From NCBI GenBank assembly GCA_963714415.1, contig CAVQOL010000027.1:186001-250000 (forward strand): a stretch of 64,000 bases of DNA. The letters run 5' to 3'. Positions 1 through 11,553 of this stretch are shown in pieces. The notes under the pieces are model-generated. The model made no database searches and was not told where the DNA came from. It saw only the letters and a list, made by a program, of their open reading frames with translations. How positions within the stretch are numbered: position 1 is the stretch's first letter; the number at the start of each line of letters is the position of its first letter. The position numbers and the translations under genes were made by a program. This stretch comes from JAGXRK01 sp963714415 (lineage in GTDB: Bacteria; Bacteroidota; Ignavibacteria; Ignavibacteriales; Ignavibacteriaceae).

Positions 1-293
1 TTTTTGAAGTAGCTTTAACAATAATTTTAGCTTAATTTTTAACGTCCAAATTTAATCAAATTAAAGTAAATATCTTCTGTAAATGTGTCGTAATATGTGT
101 ATGATTGCTAGCATTAGGAATTTGTTTACATCAAGCAACTAAGATTCAAAACGAGACAAAAATCAGCGTTTAGTTTGAATTTGAGAATTCAATTTTTTAT
201 TTGGATTTAAGAATCATTTAAAATGTTGAGCTATTACTAAAATTTCAGACAATCCATGGAAGTTCTTAATAGCATTATAATTGCTATACACGT
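1..293. other. Non-coding left edge
   Basis: AT-rich stretch before the first sensor kinase. I see no open frame with coding character, no RNA gene and no clear hairpin. It presumably carries the kinase promoter, but no recognisable promoter motif can be defended. Confidence 0.5.
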
Positions 294-3200
294 GTGCCAT
301 ATGGACTTTTTAAAGTGATCACATTGCCAGATTTTATAGGAAATATTCCTGAAAACCTTCTGGACAATATTCCCGTTGGTATCATTCTGTTTGATAAGAG
401 TGGGAATATCCATTTCGTAAACAAAGCTTTTCACGAATTTGAAGTACTATATCCAGATGTATTTACCAACTCTTTAGTCGGAAAAAATGCTTTCAGTGAA
501 AATATTATTTCACACAAGTCTATAGTAAACGAATTAGAAGAACTCAAACTGGGATATCCTTTCGAATCTGAAATTGAGGAGATTTCTTCTGCCGGAAAAT
601 CAAATATCCGACTTATCATTAAAGGGACACCAAATTTTGAGAATGAAGAATTTTCTGGTGGAATCCTTCTAATTGAAGATTTAAGAATTATTTATAAAAC
701 TCAAAAAGAGTTTGCATTAAGAAGTGATTTTCTTGAAAATGCCACTGCTCAGCTCAGTGACGGTTTTGTTGTTATTGATAAGAATGGAGTTCTCAAATTC
801 GTTTCCGGAAATACATCATTAATTTTCAATGAGACTGATTCTCTTTCCGATGTCACTCTTTCTTCTCTTTTGGAAAATGAAACTTATGAAGAATTAACCA
901 AACTGATTTCTCAGGTTTATAATTCTAAGGAACATTGTAACCGGTAAAATTAAAATAACTAAAAATACTTCGGTCAATTATTTTGAAGTCAAACTAATTC
1001 CGCAGCTTGATAAAAAGCAAAATATTTCATTTATATACATTTTCTTTTTTGATATCTCATCAACCGAAAATGAGCTCAAAAGCATTCGGGATGATTATGA
1101 TACTTACGAGGGTCACTCGATTATAAACCAAGCTGCCGGACAAGCTCTGTTTTCGTTAGATACAAATAATAATATTATCAACTGGGATAGTAATTGCGAA
1201 ATTATTTTTGGCAAAAATCGTAATGAGGTTATAAATAATTTTGTCGGCAATATTGTCCCGGAACTTGATCATCAGAAGTTAGCAGAGATAAGAACTTCTC
1301 TTCAGACCGAGTCATCATTAAAAGCAAATATTAAGCATCAATACGATTACGAAAAAGTTATAGAATACTTTTTTGTAATCAGCGGTTCTGATGAAAAAAA
1401 GTTATTGGTTCTTTGTAAAGATATTACGGCTCAAGTAACTTCTGAAAATGAACTTACCAAAACAGTTAAAGACTTATCATCTCTTCTCACTAATGCAGAT
1501 TTTCTAATAACTAAAATTGACAGCAATGGAAGTTTCGTTTATGCTAATAAGAATTTCTGCGATACGATTAATTATACTTCCGATGAATTGAAGCAAAAAA
1601 GAATTTATGATTTAATAGATCAGCAATATTTTGAAAAAAATGTTTTTGATATCAGCACTGCAGAAATAAATTCCCCGCTTAAAGCTGAGTTACCTTTAAG
1701 AACAAAAGAGGGTGATTTGCGTAATTTTTCGGTAACAATTGTGCCTGAAAAAATAAACGGCAATGCGGAACAATACGATTGTTATCTTAAAGAAATTGAC
1801 GAGCAGAAGTCGAATGACAAAGAAGCTAAACTCTTCCTTTCAATGCTTAATGCTTCTAACGACGGCATTGTAATGGGACAGAATGGTAAGGTGGTTTTTG
1901 CAAATAAAGCCTTTGCCGAAATTTTTAATTATGAAACCGGTGATGAGTTATCCGGCAAAGATATTCTTGATTTCGTTTCTAATGATGACATATTAAAAGT
2001 AGCTGAATATTTGCGCCTTCTTGAACGAAAAAAAGGTACGCCTTCAAGATTCGATTTTCTTGGAAAGAAAAAAGACGGCTCACTTTTTCACACTGAAATT
2101 TCCGCCGGCACTTTTGAGTTTGATGAAAGTGGCTATGTCGCAATGATTGTCCGCGATATTTCTGAAAGAATTCGCACACAAAAAGCTATAAAAGAATCTG
2201 AAGAGAAGTACAGAAACATTACTGATAATATTGATGACTTTCTTTTTACTTTTGAAAGAATGGGATCAAACCTCAGACCTGTTTTCTGTACAACATCAGT
2301 TCAAAAAATTACTGGCTTTACTCAAACACTTTTTTTAACTGACAGCAAATTATTTATTAAAGCAATTCACCCAGACGATTTTCAGTTATTTAAACCAAAG
2401 CTTATGAATCTGTTAAAAAGCAGAATACAAAATTCAGGCGAGTTTGAATTCAGAATTATTAATAAGCACGGAAATATTGTATGGGTTAGAACTAAACTTA
2501 ATTTAGTCAGAATTGGAGCCGGTAGAATTCAAAAAGTTTACGGACTCGTTAGTGATATTACATTTAGAAAACGCGCTGAAGAGGAACTTAAAAAATCTAC
2601 CCAGAATTTAATTAAGCTTAACGAAACTAAAGACAGATTTATTTCAATTATTTCGCACGATCTCAGAACTCCTTTTAGTTCCATACTTGGATTTGTTGAT
2701 TTACTTATTAATGATAAAGAATTAACTGAAGAAGAAAGGAATCAGTACTTCAGATATATTCAGGATTCATCTAAATCAATGCTTGCACTTGTAAATTCCT
2801 TATTGGATTGGACAAGATTGCAAACAGGAAGAATAAAATTCGAACCGCAAAAAATCGATGCTGCACAGATAATAAAAGAAGCAATAACTTCCATTTCCGG
2901 TATATCTATTCAAAAAGGTGTAGAAATAATTAATCTCGTAAGGGATGAAAGATTAATTTTTGCCGATAAGAGTTTACTTCTCCAGGTTTTCAGTAATCTG
3001 ATATCAAATGCAATAAAGTTTACTAACGAAAGCGGAAAGATTTATTTATCTGTTGCACCTTCTGATAATCCCCGCTTTCTTGAATTTTCAGTTAAGGACA
3101 CAGGTGTTGGAATAAAACCGGAAAATCTTAGTAAACTTTTCAGTATTGAATCGAAATTCACTTCGGAAGGAACTGCCGGTGAAAAAGGAAGCGGACTAGG

Positions 3201-3690
3201 ACTTTCACTTGTTCGTGAAATAGTTGAAAAACATAATGGTAAAATCCGAGCTAAAAGTAAATATGGTGAGGGCAGTGATTTTAGATTTACAATGCCGGTA
3301 GCTTCTGCAAAAATTCTTATTGTTGATGATAACAAAACCGATCGTTTACTGTATTCAAAGATTTTAAAGAACATTACTCCCGATTATGAAGTGGAAGTAG
3401 CTTCAAACGGAAAAGAAGCACTTGAAAAAATTATTATTTCACCGCCTGCACTTGTTATTACGGATCATTCAATGCCTGTGATGAACGGATATGAATTTGT
3501 GCTTGAACTGCAAAAAGTTGAATTGAAAGGTAAGCCTCCTGTTATTGTTCTAAGCAGTGATATTGACAGGAACGCAATTAATGATTACAACGAAATTGGA
3601 ATTGAGTTTGTATTTCAAAAACCGGTTAATTTAAGTCACTTTAAACAAGCAGTCGATAAATCTTTGAGGAAAAGTTTTAGCTCTGATTAA
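294..3690 (+). CDS. Multi-PAS hybrid sensor histidine kinase (one frameshift)
   Basis: Cytoplasmic sensor kinase of about 1,130 residues once a frame break is repaired. The first frame runs 294-947 and stops. The +1 frame is open from 907 and continues without a start codon into the 1405-3690 part, so a one-base indel near 928-940 splits one gene. Domain order: about six PAS/PAC modules (roughly 320-2570), HisKA with the H-box SHDLRTP near 2650, HATPase_c with N box NLISNAIKF, G1 DTGVG and G2 GSGLGLSL, and a C-terminal receiver domain (from about 3310) with acidic residues VDD, the phospho-acceptor D in TDHSMP and the conserved K in FQKP. No membrane segment is visible. The start is uncertain: GTG at 294 has no clear ribosome site, and GTG 315 or TTG 324 are alternatives. 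Ligand and output are unknown. Its 3' end overlaps the convergent next gene by 4 bases. Confidence 0.85.
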
Positions 3691-4448
3691 TTCCTCCTAT
3701 ATATATACCAGTCTTTAATTACCTCATCAACGATAATATATTTATTCGGGTCAATTTCAGGAAGTTTGGATTTATCAGTACAATAAATGTATCCTGCATC
3801 AAGATAATTGACCTCCAGAATTGAAAAGTAAATGCAGTCTGAAAGCTGATCTAATTTATAAGCACCTGAAAGATTTAACTTCTGCAGTGATAGTTTTATT
3901 TCACTATCCTTTTCAGAGTTGAATAATTCAAGCAAATTCTTAAACTCATTAAAATTAATTTTAAAATATTCCTTCAGGTTTTCATCTGTGCCTGATAGAA
4001 GTCTTATAGAATTAACAATTGATTTTGTTGAATCTGGTAAATCAGGATCACGCATAATTGAATCTGCAAGAAGATGCACATAGCCCGGAAGAATAAAAGC
4101 TCTGATAGCAGAAATTTTCCAGCCATCTTTATTCTTCAAATAGCAATAAAAATCTTTTTGCTCATTTATTTTGCTGATATTTACAGAAAAGACGGCTTCA
4201 TCGCTGCTTCGTTCAATTTCTCGCTGACTAATCTTAGCTTCTCCTTTAAGTTCTTCTCCAATGGAAGGATAGCTGATCTGATCAATCATTTCATCTATAA
4301 AGAAAGAACCCTTATCAGGAAAATTTTGTTCGGCAAAGAACTTGTTTACTAGCCATTCTGGTGAACCGGTTTGAAATAATACTTGAGCGTTAATTGTTAT
4401 GCTTACAAGAAGCAAAATTAATACGAGCAGAAAAAAATATTTTTTCAT
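3687..4448 (-). CDS. Exported hypothetical protein
   Basis: 253 residues beginning with a typical Sec signal peptide: MKK, then a hydrophobic stretch ending near NAQ at about residue 21. The mature part is mixed alpha/beta and rich in charged residues. I recognise no catalytic motif. The stretch around residues 70-115 (VFSVNIS, then YLKNKDGWKISAIR) resembles the NTF2-like or DUF4878-like lipoprotein fold in which a ligand-pocket sheet ends in a W-K-I strand, but this is only an impression. It lies just downstream of the GH13 gene in the same direction and is convergent with the multi-PAS kinase. Function unknown. Confidence 0.65.
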   Translation of the reverse strand: MKKYFFLLVLILLLVSITINAQVLFQTGSPEWLVNKFFAEQNFPDKGSFFIDEMIDQISYPSIGEELKGEAKISQREIERSSDEAVFSVNISKINEQKDFYCYLKNKDGWKISAIRAFILPGYVHLLADSIMRDPDLPDSTKSIVNSIRLLSGTDENLKEYFKINFNEFKNLLELFNSEKDSEIKLSLQKLNLSGAYKLDQLSDCIYFSILEVNYLDAGYIYCTDKSKLPEIDPNKYIIVDEVIKDWYIYRRN

Positions 4449-4516
4449 TTTTTTACCTCAAGTATTTATTGTTTATGAAAGTTATTAAGTTCAATCGGCA
4501 TTTCGGTTTACTAAAA

Positions 4517-6608
4517 TCATCTCTTCTTCAATACATATCCGGTAGAAGGCTTAACAATAAGTTTATCAATAATCAAAGATAATGATTTTATTCCTGCTTT
4601 ATCAGGATCAACCAGATACATCCCATTCACCTTTTGGTAAAATGAACTCTTCAGGCATTTTAGGATTCGCATTCATCAACACCAAGAATGATTCATCTTT
4701 ATAATTAACTGAATAACCAACAGCAAACGGATTATCTTTTATATCAAAGAAAGTCACATCTTCATATTTTGCTCTGCGGAAAGATTCAAATGTCTTTCTC
4801 AGCTCAATCAAACCCTGATAATATTCCAGAAGATCTTTATTCAACTGAGCATGATGATAATTTATGTAATTCACTTCATTGTCTTTGTCATAAGTGTTGT
4901 GATCAATCATTCCTTTTTGCGGATCATCTTCGTTAATGTTCAGAGGAATTACTTTACTGCGTGCAAATTCCTGTCCGCTGTGAATCATTGTTATACCGCG
5001 CGAAGTAAACAAAAACAATGCACCAAGTTTGTTCAGTTTTAATTGAGTAGGAGTAAGCACTGCATTTTTATCAACATCTTTAATTACTTCATCTTTTCCA
5101 ACATCGCCAAGTCCGATTCTAATAAAATCACTAAAAGTATAACCATCGTGAGATTCAAGATAATTAACTGCGTGTTCTGGCTTTTGAAAAAGTCCGTATT
5201 GATCTTTAACAAGAGTCCCGTTCACATAGCTTTTTATGCGTTCCGGAGAATTGTTGCCGTACCACTTTCCGAATACCCAGCCGTGCCCGTCATTTGGATT
5301 TTCACCTTTAATTCCATTTCGTATCTGGTCATTCCATGCGCCCCAACCGCGTAAAGAAAATCCTGCAGGATCGTATCCACCTCCCCAAGGCTCACATACA
5401 AAAACCACATCGGGATTAATTTTCTTTGCTTCGTAAATTATTGTTTCAATTGTTTCCCAGTCAATTAATTTACCGAGATCAAAACGGAATCCATCAATAT
5501 GATATTCTTTCATCCAGTAAAGAACACTTTCAACAATTAAGCGGCGCATCATTGGTCTTTCTGTATTCAAATCGTTGCCGCAATAACTTTCTGCAATGAA
5601 ATTACCTTTCGCATCCAATCGGAAATAATATTCTTTATCTATCTCTTTTAGATTTCCAAATTCATATTCTGAAAGATGATTATAAACAACATCCATAATT
5701 ACAGCAATACCTTCTTTGTGAAAGCCTTTTACCATATCCTTAAAATCATTTACTGATCTGGCATCCGCGCCGGACCATTCATTCAATTTTATTTCACGGA
5801 CATTTTCCGAATAAAAACTTTCAGGTGCAAAGAAAGCTGCGGTCATATATCCCCAATGATTTCTTTCATAAGGATTCCAGGTGTTTTTCTTTCCTCTCAT
5901 TTCTTTCTTAAATGGAATTTCAATGTTTGCAAATTCCTGAGCGGGAAGAAGTTCAACAGCATTTACACCAAGTGATTTTATATAATCAATTCCACCGGTT
6001 TTACCTTTTTCAATTAGTCCTTTGTAAGTTCCGCGTTCTTTAACTCCTGATGAAAGATGTTCGGTCATATCACGAATGTGCATTTCATAAATTATCAAAT
6101 CGCGCCAGTCCATTTGAATCCATTCATCGTCTTGCCAATTGTAATCACCTTCCTTTATAATAATGCTCTTACGGGGTGTGAAATAAGTGTTGAGACTGGC
6201 AACTGCTTTTGCATAAGGATCTAGACATAAAACGGCTTTTTTACTTTTATGTTTAACATTGAATCCATAGAATGTTCCGTACAATTCACCATTAAGATCA
6301 ATTTCCCAAATGGCGTTCTCATCTCTGCTCATTTCATATTCATTACCTTTTTCATCTTCAATTGTATTGAAAATTACAAGACTAACTTTTTCAGCATTCG
6401 GCGTAAAAATTCTGAAATAAGTTTTCCCATTTTCTACAAATGCACCCAGCTTTTTATCGGAATAAAATTTATCCAGTTCTTTTTGGCGCTGAATAAATTC
6501 ACGTTGTTTTTTAAATTTTATTTTGGATCTATCAGATATGTACAATGTACTTCCTGTAACTGTTAATAATAATGCCGCAATTAAAAATATTTTAAATATA
6601 GATTTCAT
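4517..6608 (-). CDS. Membrane-anchored GH13 pullulanase/debranching-type enzyme (3' frameshift)
   Basis: Alpha-amylase superfamily (GH13) enzyme predicted to cleave alpha-1,6 branches in glycogen, starch or pullulan. An N-terminal hydrophobic segment (residues 5-24) anchors or exports it. A CBM48-like beta domain follows (about 50-150), then the TIM barrel. Conserved regions are visible: DVVYNH (306-311), DGFRFD with nucleophile D377, CEPW with acid/base E406, and ESHD with D488. This fits type I pullulanase-like debranching enzymes; exact specificity is not certain. The frame stops at 4608 after GEWDVSG, but the adjacent frame continues with VDPDKAG and a typical C-terminal beta strand ending YVLKKR, with a stop at 4517-4519. 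A single-base indel near 4610-4620 therefore truncates the last 32 or so codons. Intact length would be about 697 residues. Confidence 0.85.
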
Positions 6609-6669
6609 ATTTCATTCAGTTAGATACTTTTTAATAAAATAGAGATTCAAGTCTGCAATTCTCTTATAA

Positions 6670-7011
6670 CTACAAATTAACTTCTTCAGCATAAATTTCA
6701 CCGTTAACAACCGGTGTCACACAAACAAGCGGATTCTGAGGAACACCAAATCGTTCAAATATTTCTTCAAACAACTGAAACTGCAGTCCTCTTTTTTCCA
6801 GTTTATGAAATTTTTTATAGCTCATAAATTTTCCATTCTTATCCTGTGGTGCGTCAAATTTGAATGCTTTGGTAAAATCTTCTTTAACACGACTTTTAAG
6901 AAACTTAATTTTGTTATCATCACCACCTTCACGCTCATAAGAAACTGCACAAAATTCTATAACTAAGTCATCATTAATTATAAGATAAATATTAAGTATT
7001 ATTTCGTTCAT
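6670..7011 (-). CDS. Hypothetical protein, 113 residues
   Basis: Small soluble protein with no domain I recognise. I chose the ATG at 7011 because the codons before it only add MLPFITRRKK, and a purine-rich stretch precedes this ATG. The start lies inside the last 20 bases of the upstream 7TM gene, so the two are probably co-transcribed and translationally coupled. The sequence has a beta-rich N-terminus (NEIILNIYLII), a basic middle and a C-terminal CVTPVVNGEIYAEE stretch. Function unknown. Confidence 0.55.
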   Translation of the reverse strand: MNEIILNIYLIINDDLVIEFCAVSYEREGGDDNKIKFLKSRVKEDFTKAFKFDAPQDKNGKFMSYKKFHKLEKRGLQFQLFEEIFERFGVPQNPLVCVTPVVNGEIYAEEVNL

Positions 7012-7678
7012 CTTTTTTCTTCGAGTTATAAATGGCAGCAAAACTTAAGCACAAAGCATAAACGAATGCAAACTTGCACATAACACTTTCTATCATTGAA
7101 AGAAGCGTATAGTTTTTATATGCCATTAAAATAAACGCTGTTACAACAGGTATGCAGGCGAAAATATATGCGAACAGCAAAACGGATGAAATAATTTTTA
7201 TTTTTTTATCAGGTGACTTTTTTACTGTTCTGATCAAGAGTATAATTGATACAAGAATTGGTAAATAATAAAATGCACCAAATAAATCACCAAGTGGATA
7301 ATGATATGCTGCATAAAGAATTGTGCACTTTGTTAAAGTAAATTCAGCAATAACAAATTTATAATAAATAGCGAAAAATACCGGGGGAAGTAATAACAAG
7401 TACTGAAGTTTGCTTTTATATTTTAACAATTCAGCAACCAGCATTAAACTCAGCGGGGGAAGAAAACTGATAACTACAAAAGCTAAATAAACAACAAATG
7501 CATCATCATAGCCCATCATACACATTAAGACTTCAAGTGTTTGATAGGTAAATAAAAGTGCAACTAAAATTATTGCTAAAACATTAAATCGATTCTTCCC
7601 GGCAAATGAAATAAGATTTATTAGAAGAAGTAATTCAATGCACGCAATAAACAGAGATACTATTCCGTTCCAGTTCAT
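6992..7678 (-). CDS. Seven-helix integral membrane protein
   Basis: 228 residues, almost entirely hydrophobic, with about seven predicted transmembrane helices (approximately 5-25, 31-51, 60-82, 92-110, 135-150, 162-185, 195-217) and a charged cytoplasmic tail, NSKKKDERNN. The layout resembles the 7TM module seen at the N-terminus of some histidine kinases, but here it stands alone without a kinase domain. It overlaps the next gene (start 7011), suggesting a two-gene unit. No enzymatic motif is visible and the function is unknown. Confidence 0.6.
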   Translation of the reverse strand: MNWNGIVSLFIACIELLLLINLISFAGKNRFNVLAIILVALLFTYQTLEVLMCMMGYDDAFVVYLAFVVISFLPPLSLMLVAELLKYKSKLQYLLLLPPVFFAIYYKFVIAEFTLTKCTILYAAYHYPLGDLFGAFYYLPILVSIILLIRTVKKSPDKKIKIISSVLLFAYIFACIPVVTAFILMAYKNYTLLSMIESVMCKFAFVYALCLSFAAIYNSKKKDERNNT

Positions 7679-7686
7679 ATCTTTTT

Positions 7687-8150
7687 ACCACAGAGAAAAC
7701 AGAGAAAAAACAGAGTCAACAAAGGTTATTCCTTGTAATATTTATTGATTAGTCTTTTAATTCCATCTTTAAGTAAAACAACATTGAAATTAATTATTAG
7801 ACCGTATTTTTTATTCATTAATTTCATATAGGTTAAAACCTGCGCAAGATGAATATCCGCTAGTCCATCAACAGATTTGATCTCTATAATCAATTCATTA
7901 TTAATCAATAAATCTAATCTGTAACCGCATTCTAATTTAACTTCTTCAAAGATCAACGGAACAGGTTTTTCTTTCTCGACAAAAAATCCTTTTTTATTTA
8001 ATTCATAAGCCAGACATTCTTTATATGCACTCTCCAATAATCCAGGACCCAACTCTTTATGAATTTTAATCGCAGATCCAATAATGCTTGAAGTCAAATC
8101 ATTAATCATTAAACTCTGTTCCCTCTGTTGTTCTCTGGTAACTCTGTGGT
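7687..8150. repeat. Inverted CAGAG-type repeats flanking the GxxExxY gene
   Basis: The left flank (7687-7715) reads ACCACAGAG followed by further CAGAG units spaced by A-runs. The right flank (8113-8150) carries the same units in inverted orientation and ends in CTCTGTGGT at 8142-8150, an exact reverse complement of 7687-7695. The single gene between them (7726-8109) is wholly inside the pair, giving a cassette-like unit of about 460 bp between fumC and the membrane-protein genes. Confidence 0.6.
7726..8109 (-). CDS. GxxExxY protein (PD-(D/E)XK-like fold)
   Basis: 127 residues matching the GxxExxY family: the name motif is present as GPGLLESAY near residues 21-29. A nuclease-like pattern follows, with GYRLDLLI supplying the D and ELIIEIKS supplying E-x-K around residues 65-80, as in the PD-(D/E)XK superfamily. 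Family members are small stand-alone proteins, often in clusters of selfish or accessory DNA, with no established cellular role. Here it lies between inverted CAGAG-rich repeats, and the neighbouring genes look unrelated. Family assignment is firm; nuclease activity is inference. Confidence 0.85.
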   Translation of the reverse strand: MINDLTSSIIGSAIKIHKELGPGLLESAYKECLAYELNKKGFFVEKEKPVPLIFEEVKLECGYRLDLLINNELIIEIKSVDGLADIHLAQVLTYMKLMNKKYGLIINFNVVLLKDGIKRLINKYYKE

Positions 8151-8166
8151 TATATCTATTGTGCTC

Positions 8167-9558
8167 TTACTTCCCGGGTCCAACCATTTTTTCCGGTCTT
8201 ACTGCTTCATCAAATTTTTCTGATGTAAGCAGACCTAATTCCATTGCTGCTTGTTTAAGAGTTGTATTTTCTTTATGTGCTTTTTTTGCAACCTTCGCAG
8301 CATTATCATAGCCTATATGAGGATTGAGTGCAGTTACAAGCATCAAAGAATTTTCGAGATGTTTTTTAATGTTAACGATATTTGCTTCAATTCCAACAAC
8401 GCAGTTATCTGTAAAGCTTTCACAAGCATCAGAGATCAGTCTGATTGAATTGAGGACATTAAAAATAATAACTGGTTTGAAAACGTTAAGTTCAAAATTA
8501 CCCATAGCACCACCAAAGTTTACAGCAACATCATTTCCGAACACCTGTGCACAAACCATAGTCATTGCTTCACTTTGAGTTGGATTAACTTTGCCCGGCA
8601 TAATCGAACTTCCGGGTTCATTTTCAGGAAGATTCAACTCTCCCAATCCGCATCTCGGACCCGAACCAAGCCAGCGAACATCATTGGCAATTTTCATAAG
8701 TGACGCTGCAAGTGTTTTAAGTACTCCGCTGAATTCAACAAGTGCATCGTGATTTGCAAGTGCTTCAAATTTATTTGGTGCTGTTACAAATTTCTTTCCT
8801 GTTAGTTTAGCAATATGCTCAGCAGATTTAACTGCAAACTGCGGATGTGTATTTAATCCTGTTCCAACTGCTGTGCCGCCGAGAGCTAATTCATATAATC
8901 TTGGCAGTGCTGCGTTAATTCGATCTAATCCGTTTGACAGCATTTGCACATAACCACTGAATTCCTGTCCGAGTGTTAACGGGACTGCATCCATCAAATG
9001 AGTTCTTCCGATTTTTATTATGTCTTTAAATTCTTTTTCTTTAACTGCAAGTGCGTCACGCAGTTTTGTAACCATTGGAATTAATCTGCGATGAACTTCT
9101 TCAACTGCTGAAATGTGCATTGCCGTCGGAAAAGTATCATTAGAAGATTGTGCTTTATTAACATCGTCATTTGGATGGATTGGTTTTTTACTTCCCATTT
9201 CTCCGCCGGCAATTTCAATAGCACGATTTGAAATGACTTCGTTAGCATTCATATTTGTCTGTGTGCCGCTTCCAGTCTGCCAAACAACAAGCGGAAAATG
9301 TTCATCGAGTTTTCCTTCAATTACTTCATCAGCAGCTTTGATTACAAGATCAGCTTTCTCTGCAGGAAGAGTTCCAAGTTCTTTATTTGTTAGTGCAGCA
9401 GCTTTCTTTAAAATTCCAAGCGCTCTTATTAATTCACGCGGAAATCTATCTCCGCCAATTTTAAAGTTCATTAATGATCTTGCGGTTTGTGCTCCGTAGT
9501 ACTTATCGGATGGGACTTTAATTTCGCCCATTGTGTCTTTTTCAATGCGGTAACTCAT
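8167..9558 (-). CDS. fumC: Fumarate hydratase class II
   Basis: 463 residues, the usual length for the class II (iron-independent) enzyme that interconverts fumarate and malate in the TCA cycle. The fumarase/aspartase signature GSSIMPGKVNP is intact, the substrate-contact segment GSGTQTNMN is present near residue 97, and the catalytic-histidine region reads GRTHLMDAVP near 185. The ATG at 9558 has a GGGAG ribosome site upstream. No co-directional TCA gene is adjacent, so it is probably transcribed alone. Confidence 0.97.
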   Translation of the reverse strand: MSYRIEKDTMGEIKVPSDKYYGAQTARSLMNFKIGGDRFPRELIRALGILKKAAALTNKELGTLPAEKADLVIKAADEVIEGKLDEHFPLVVWQTGSGTQTNMNANEVISNRAIEIAGGEMGSKKPIHPNDDVNKAQSSNDTFPTAMHISAVEEVHRRLIPMVTKLRDALAVKEKEFKDIIKIGRTHLMDAVPLTLGQEFSGYVQMLSNGLDRINAALPRLYELALGGTAVGTGLNTHPQFAVKSAEHIAKLTGKKFVTAPNKFEALANHDALVEFSGVLKTLAASLMKIANDVRWLGSGPRCGLGELNLPENEPGSSIMPGKVNPTQSEAMTMVCAQVFGNDVAVNFGGAMGNFELNVFKPVIIFNVLNSIRLISDACESFTDNCVVGIEANIVNIKKHLENSLMLVTALNPHIGYDNAAKVAKKAHKENTTLKQAAMELGLLTSEKFDEAVRPEKMVGPGK

Positions 9559-9672
9559 AGCGGTTCTCCCTGAAAGATTTATTAAAATATTTGAAAGAAT
9601 TACTGTTCTAAATTTACAATAAATTTTTAATATCAGACTGATTAAAAAATCTGAATCTTAATCCCTTAATAG

Positions 9673-11422
9673 CTAATCAACTCTCATAATTGGATATAGA
9701 TTTAACTGCTTATCCCAATAAGGTGATTTTTTATAAAAGAAGTTTAACCTTTCATAAGAATTATTTCTGAAGGCTTCATCATTAATTAATTTTTCTTCAA
9801 ATTCTTTTTTTAGTTCAGGATCGTTTGATAACATTTCCGCTGCAATATCTTCCATAACATAACCTTCGAAATATTCTTTCTGTTCAAAAATCTGATTCAT
9901 AAATCCCCATTGCACAAATGAATCCGAACATTTGGGCTCCAATAAATGCGTTATGATACGAATTGTTCGTTGATTTGTTGATACAAAAAAGGTTCCTGCC
10001 GGAACAACCACTTCTTCAGAATAAATATCAAAATCAAAACTAACCCTGTGTCTTCCTTCGTTAGAAAAATTATTAAACTTTATATCTTTGAATTTATATC
10101 TTTTCACATTAAAACTTTTTTCTTCAGAAAGTTGACTTACTTCAACTCCATGAAGTTTTAGTCTTTCTACAAGCTCTTTCCATTCCTGAGGAATAAGATA
10201 TGCTTTTGCCGGTTGGACTGAATCAGCAGGTTTAACATCCCGATAAAATTTAATAGTCATATCTTTTGGCTTATCGGTATAGACTATTTTTTTCGCTCCG
10301 GATATTTCAGAATCCTCTTGATAATATTCCAATCCCTTAAAAACCACTTCTTCATAACTATCTCCAAGTTTAAAAGAAATCGGGATATATTCATTCACCT
10401 TCATATAATTTCTTAATTGAGTTTGCATCTGCTTCTTTATTTAACTTCACTAAACTTTTTGAATTTTGATTGATAAAATCCAAAGTTGTTTCTAGCACCG
10501 CTTTTGTTGAATATACTCTTTCCTTATAAGGTTTTATCATATGAGTTTCAACAAGAAGCGAAGGACGATTCTGCAGTGAAAAATATCCGGTTGATAGTCT
10601 TGGTCCGGAAGCCCAATCGACTATTCCGGAATCGAGACCACTTCGCCAGTTTCGTAATGCTACATAAGGAAAAATTAAAAATCCTTTTTTGTTTACTTTA
10701 TCTGTCAGAAACGGTACAAATTTTTTATCAAGCCATTGTGCAGTTTCTGAGTAAATATTAGCAAATCTTTCAACCTCATAAGTAATTGTGTACTGATAAT
10801 CAGCACCATTAGTTGTATGGTTATCAATTACAAAATCAGGAATCCATTCAGAAATTAATTTTAGCATCGCCTGCATTTCGGCAGCATCAGCCTTCATCCA
10901 TTCACGGTTAAGATTATAACCCTGAGCAGTAGTTCTCCATCCCATTTCTTCAGGACCATCTTGATTAATTCTGTTGAATTTGCTCTTTCTCTCATGTCCG
11001 TCAACACTGAAAATGGGAACGACCATTAGCACTGCATCATCAATTAAATATTCTTGTTCCTTTGTGATTAGAATTTCTCTTAGCAGAATCATTGAGGCAT
11101 CTTTACCTTCTATTTCTCCGGCGTGAATGCCACTGATTATCAATACAATCGGTTTATTAGTTTTTTTTATTTCTACAGGATCAAAAACCTTGTCTTTAGA
11201 TACAATCAGACATTTCAATTCTCTGCCTTGCGGTGAAATACCAAAACTTATAAGTTCTGCATATTCAGAATAATCCGAAATGTTTTGATAGTATTTCATT
11301 GTTTGATCATAATCGGCAGTTGAAATGAATCCCGATTTTTCAAATGTTGTAATCCATTTATCTTCAGTTTGAGAAAAAACAATTGAAGTTAGAAGTAGAA
11401 AAACTATTAGATTGATTTTCAT
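9673..11422 (-). CDS. Secreted M14-family zinc carboxypeptidase (one frameshift)
   Basis: Exported metallopeptidase of the M14 (carboxypeptidase A-like) family, about 583 residues after repair. The signal peptide is MKINLIVFLLLTSIVFS; I place the start at 11422, because the upstream 29 codons look like untranslated leader. Zinc-site motifs: H-x-G-E-x-E in IHAGEIEG (about residue 100) and the later DNHTTNGAD segment; LLVETHM precedes the expected catalytic region. The first frame stops at 10391 just after KKLYEGE, while an overlapping frame (10428 down to 9673) continues at YIPISFKLG as a C-terminal domain typical of large Bacteroidota M14 proteins. A one-base indel within 10391-10428 explains both parts. 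Likely role: periplasmic or extracellular peptide degradation, paired with the divergent M1 peptidase. Confidence 0.85.
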
Positions 11423-11553
11423 ATTGCATCCAAAAAATTTGTTCAATATCATAATGCAAATTATAAAAAAGTTTAATGAATGAGGTATAGTCTTTCCTTT
11501 CATTATCAAGTAATATAAATTCCAATTGTAAAAATTATTTATTCGGATTACTG

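Noticed and set aside
907..1404. A gap between two kinase genes
   Set aside because: The +1 frame is open throughout and encodes a PAS domain, so this is coding sequence of one disrupted gene.
4394..4582. Short plus-strand frame between the exported protein and GH13 genes
   Set aside because: It is antisense to the real C-terminus of the GH13 enzyme, which is in a shifted minus-strand frame.
5043..5354. Plus-strand open frames inside the GH13 gene
   Set aside because: They run opposite to a gene with intact GH13 catalytic motifs and have no recognisable domain; shadow frames.
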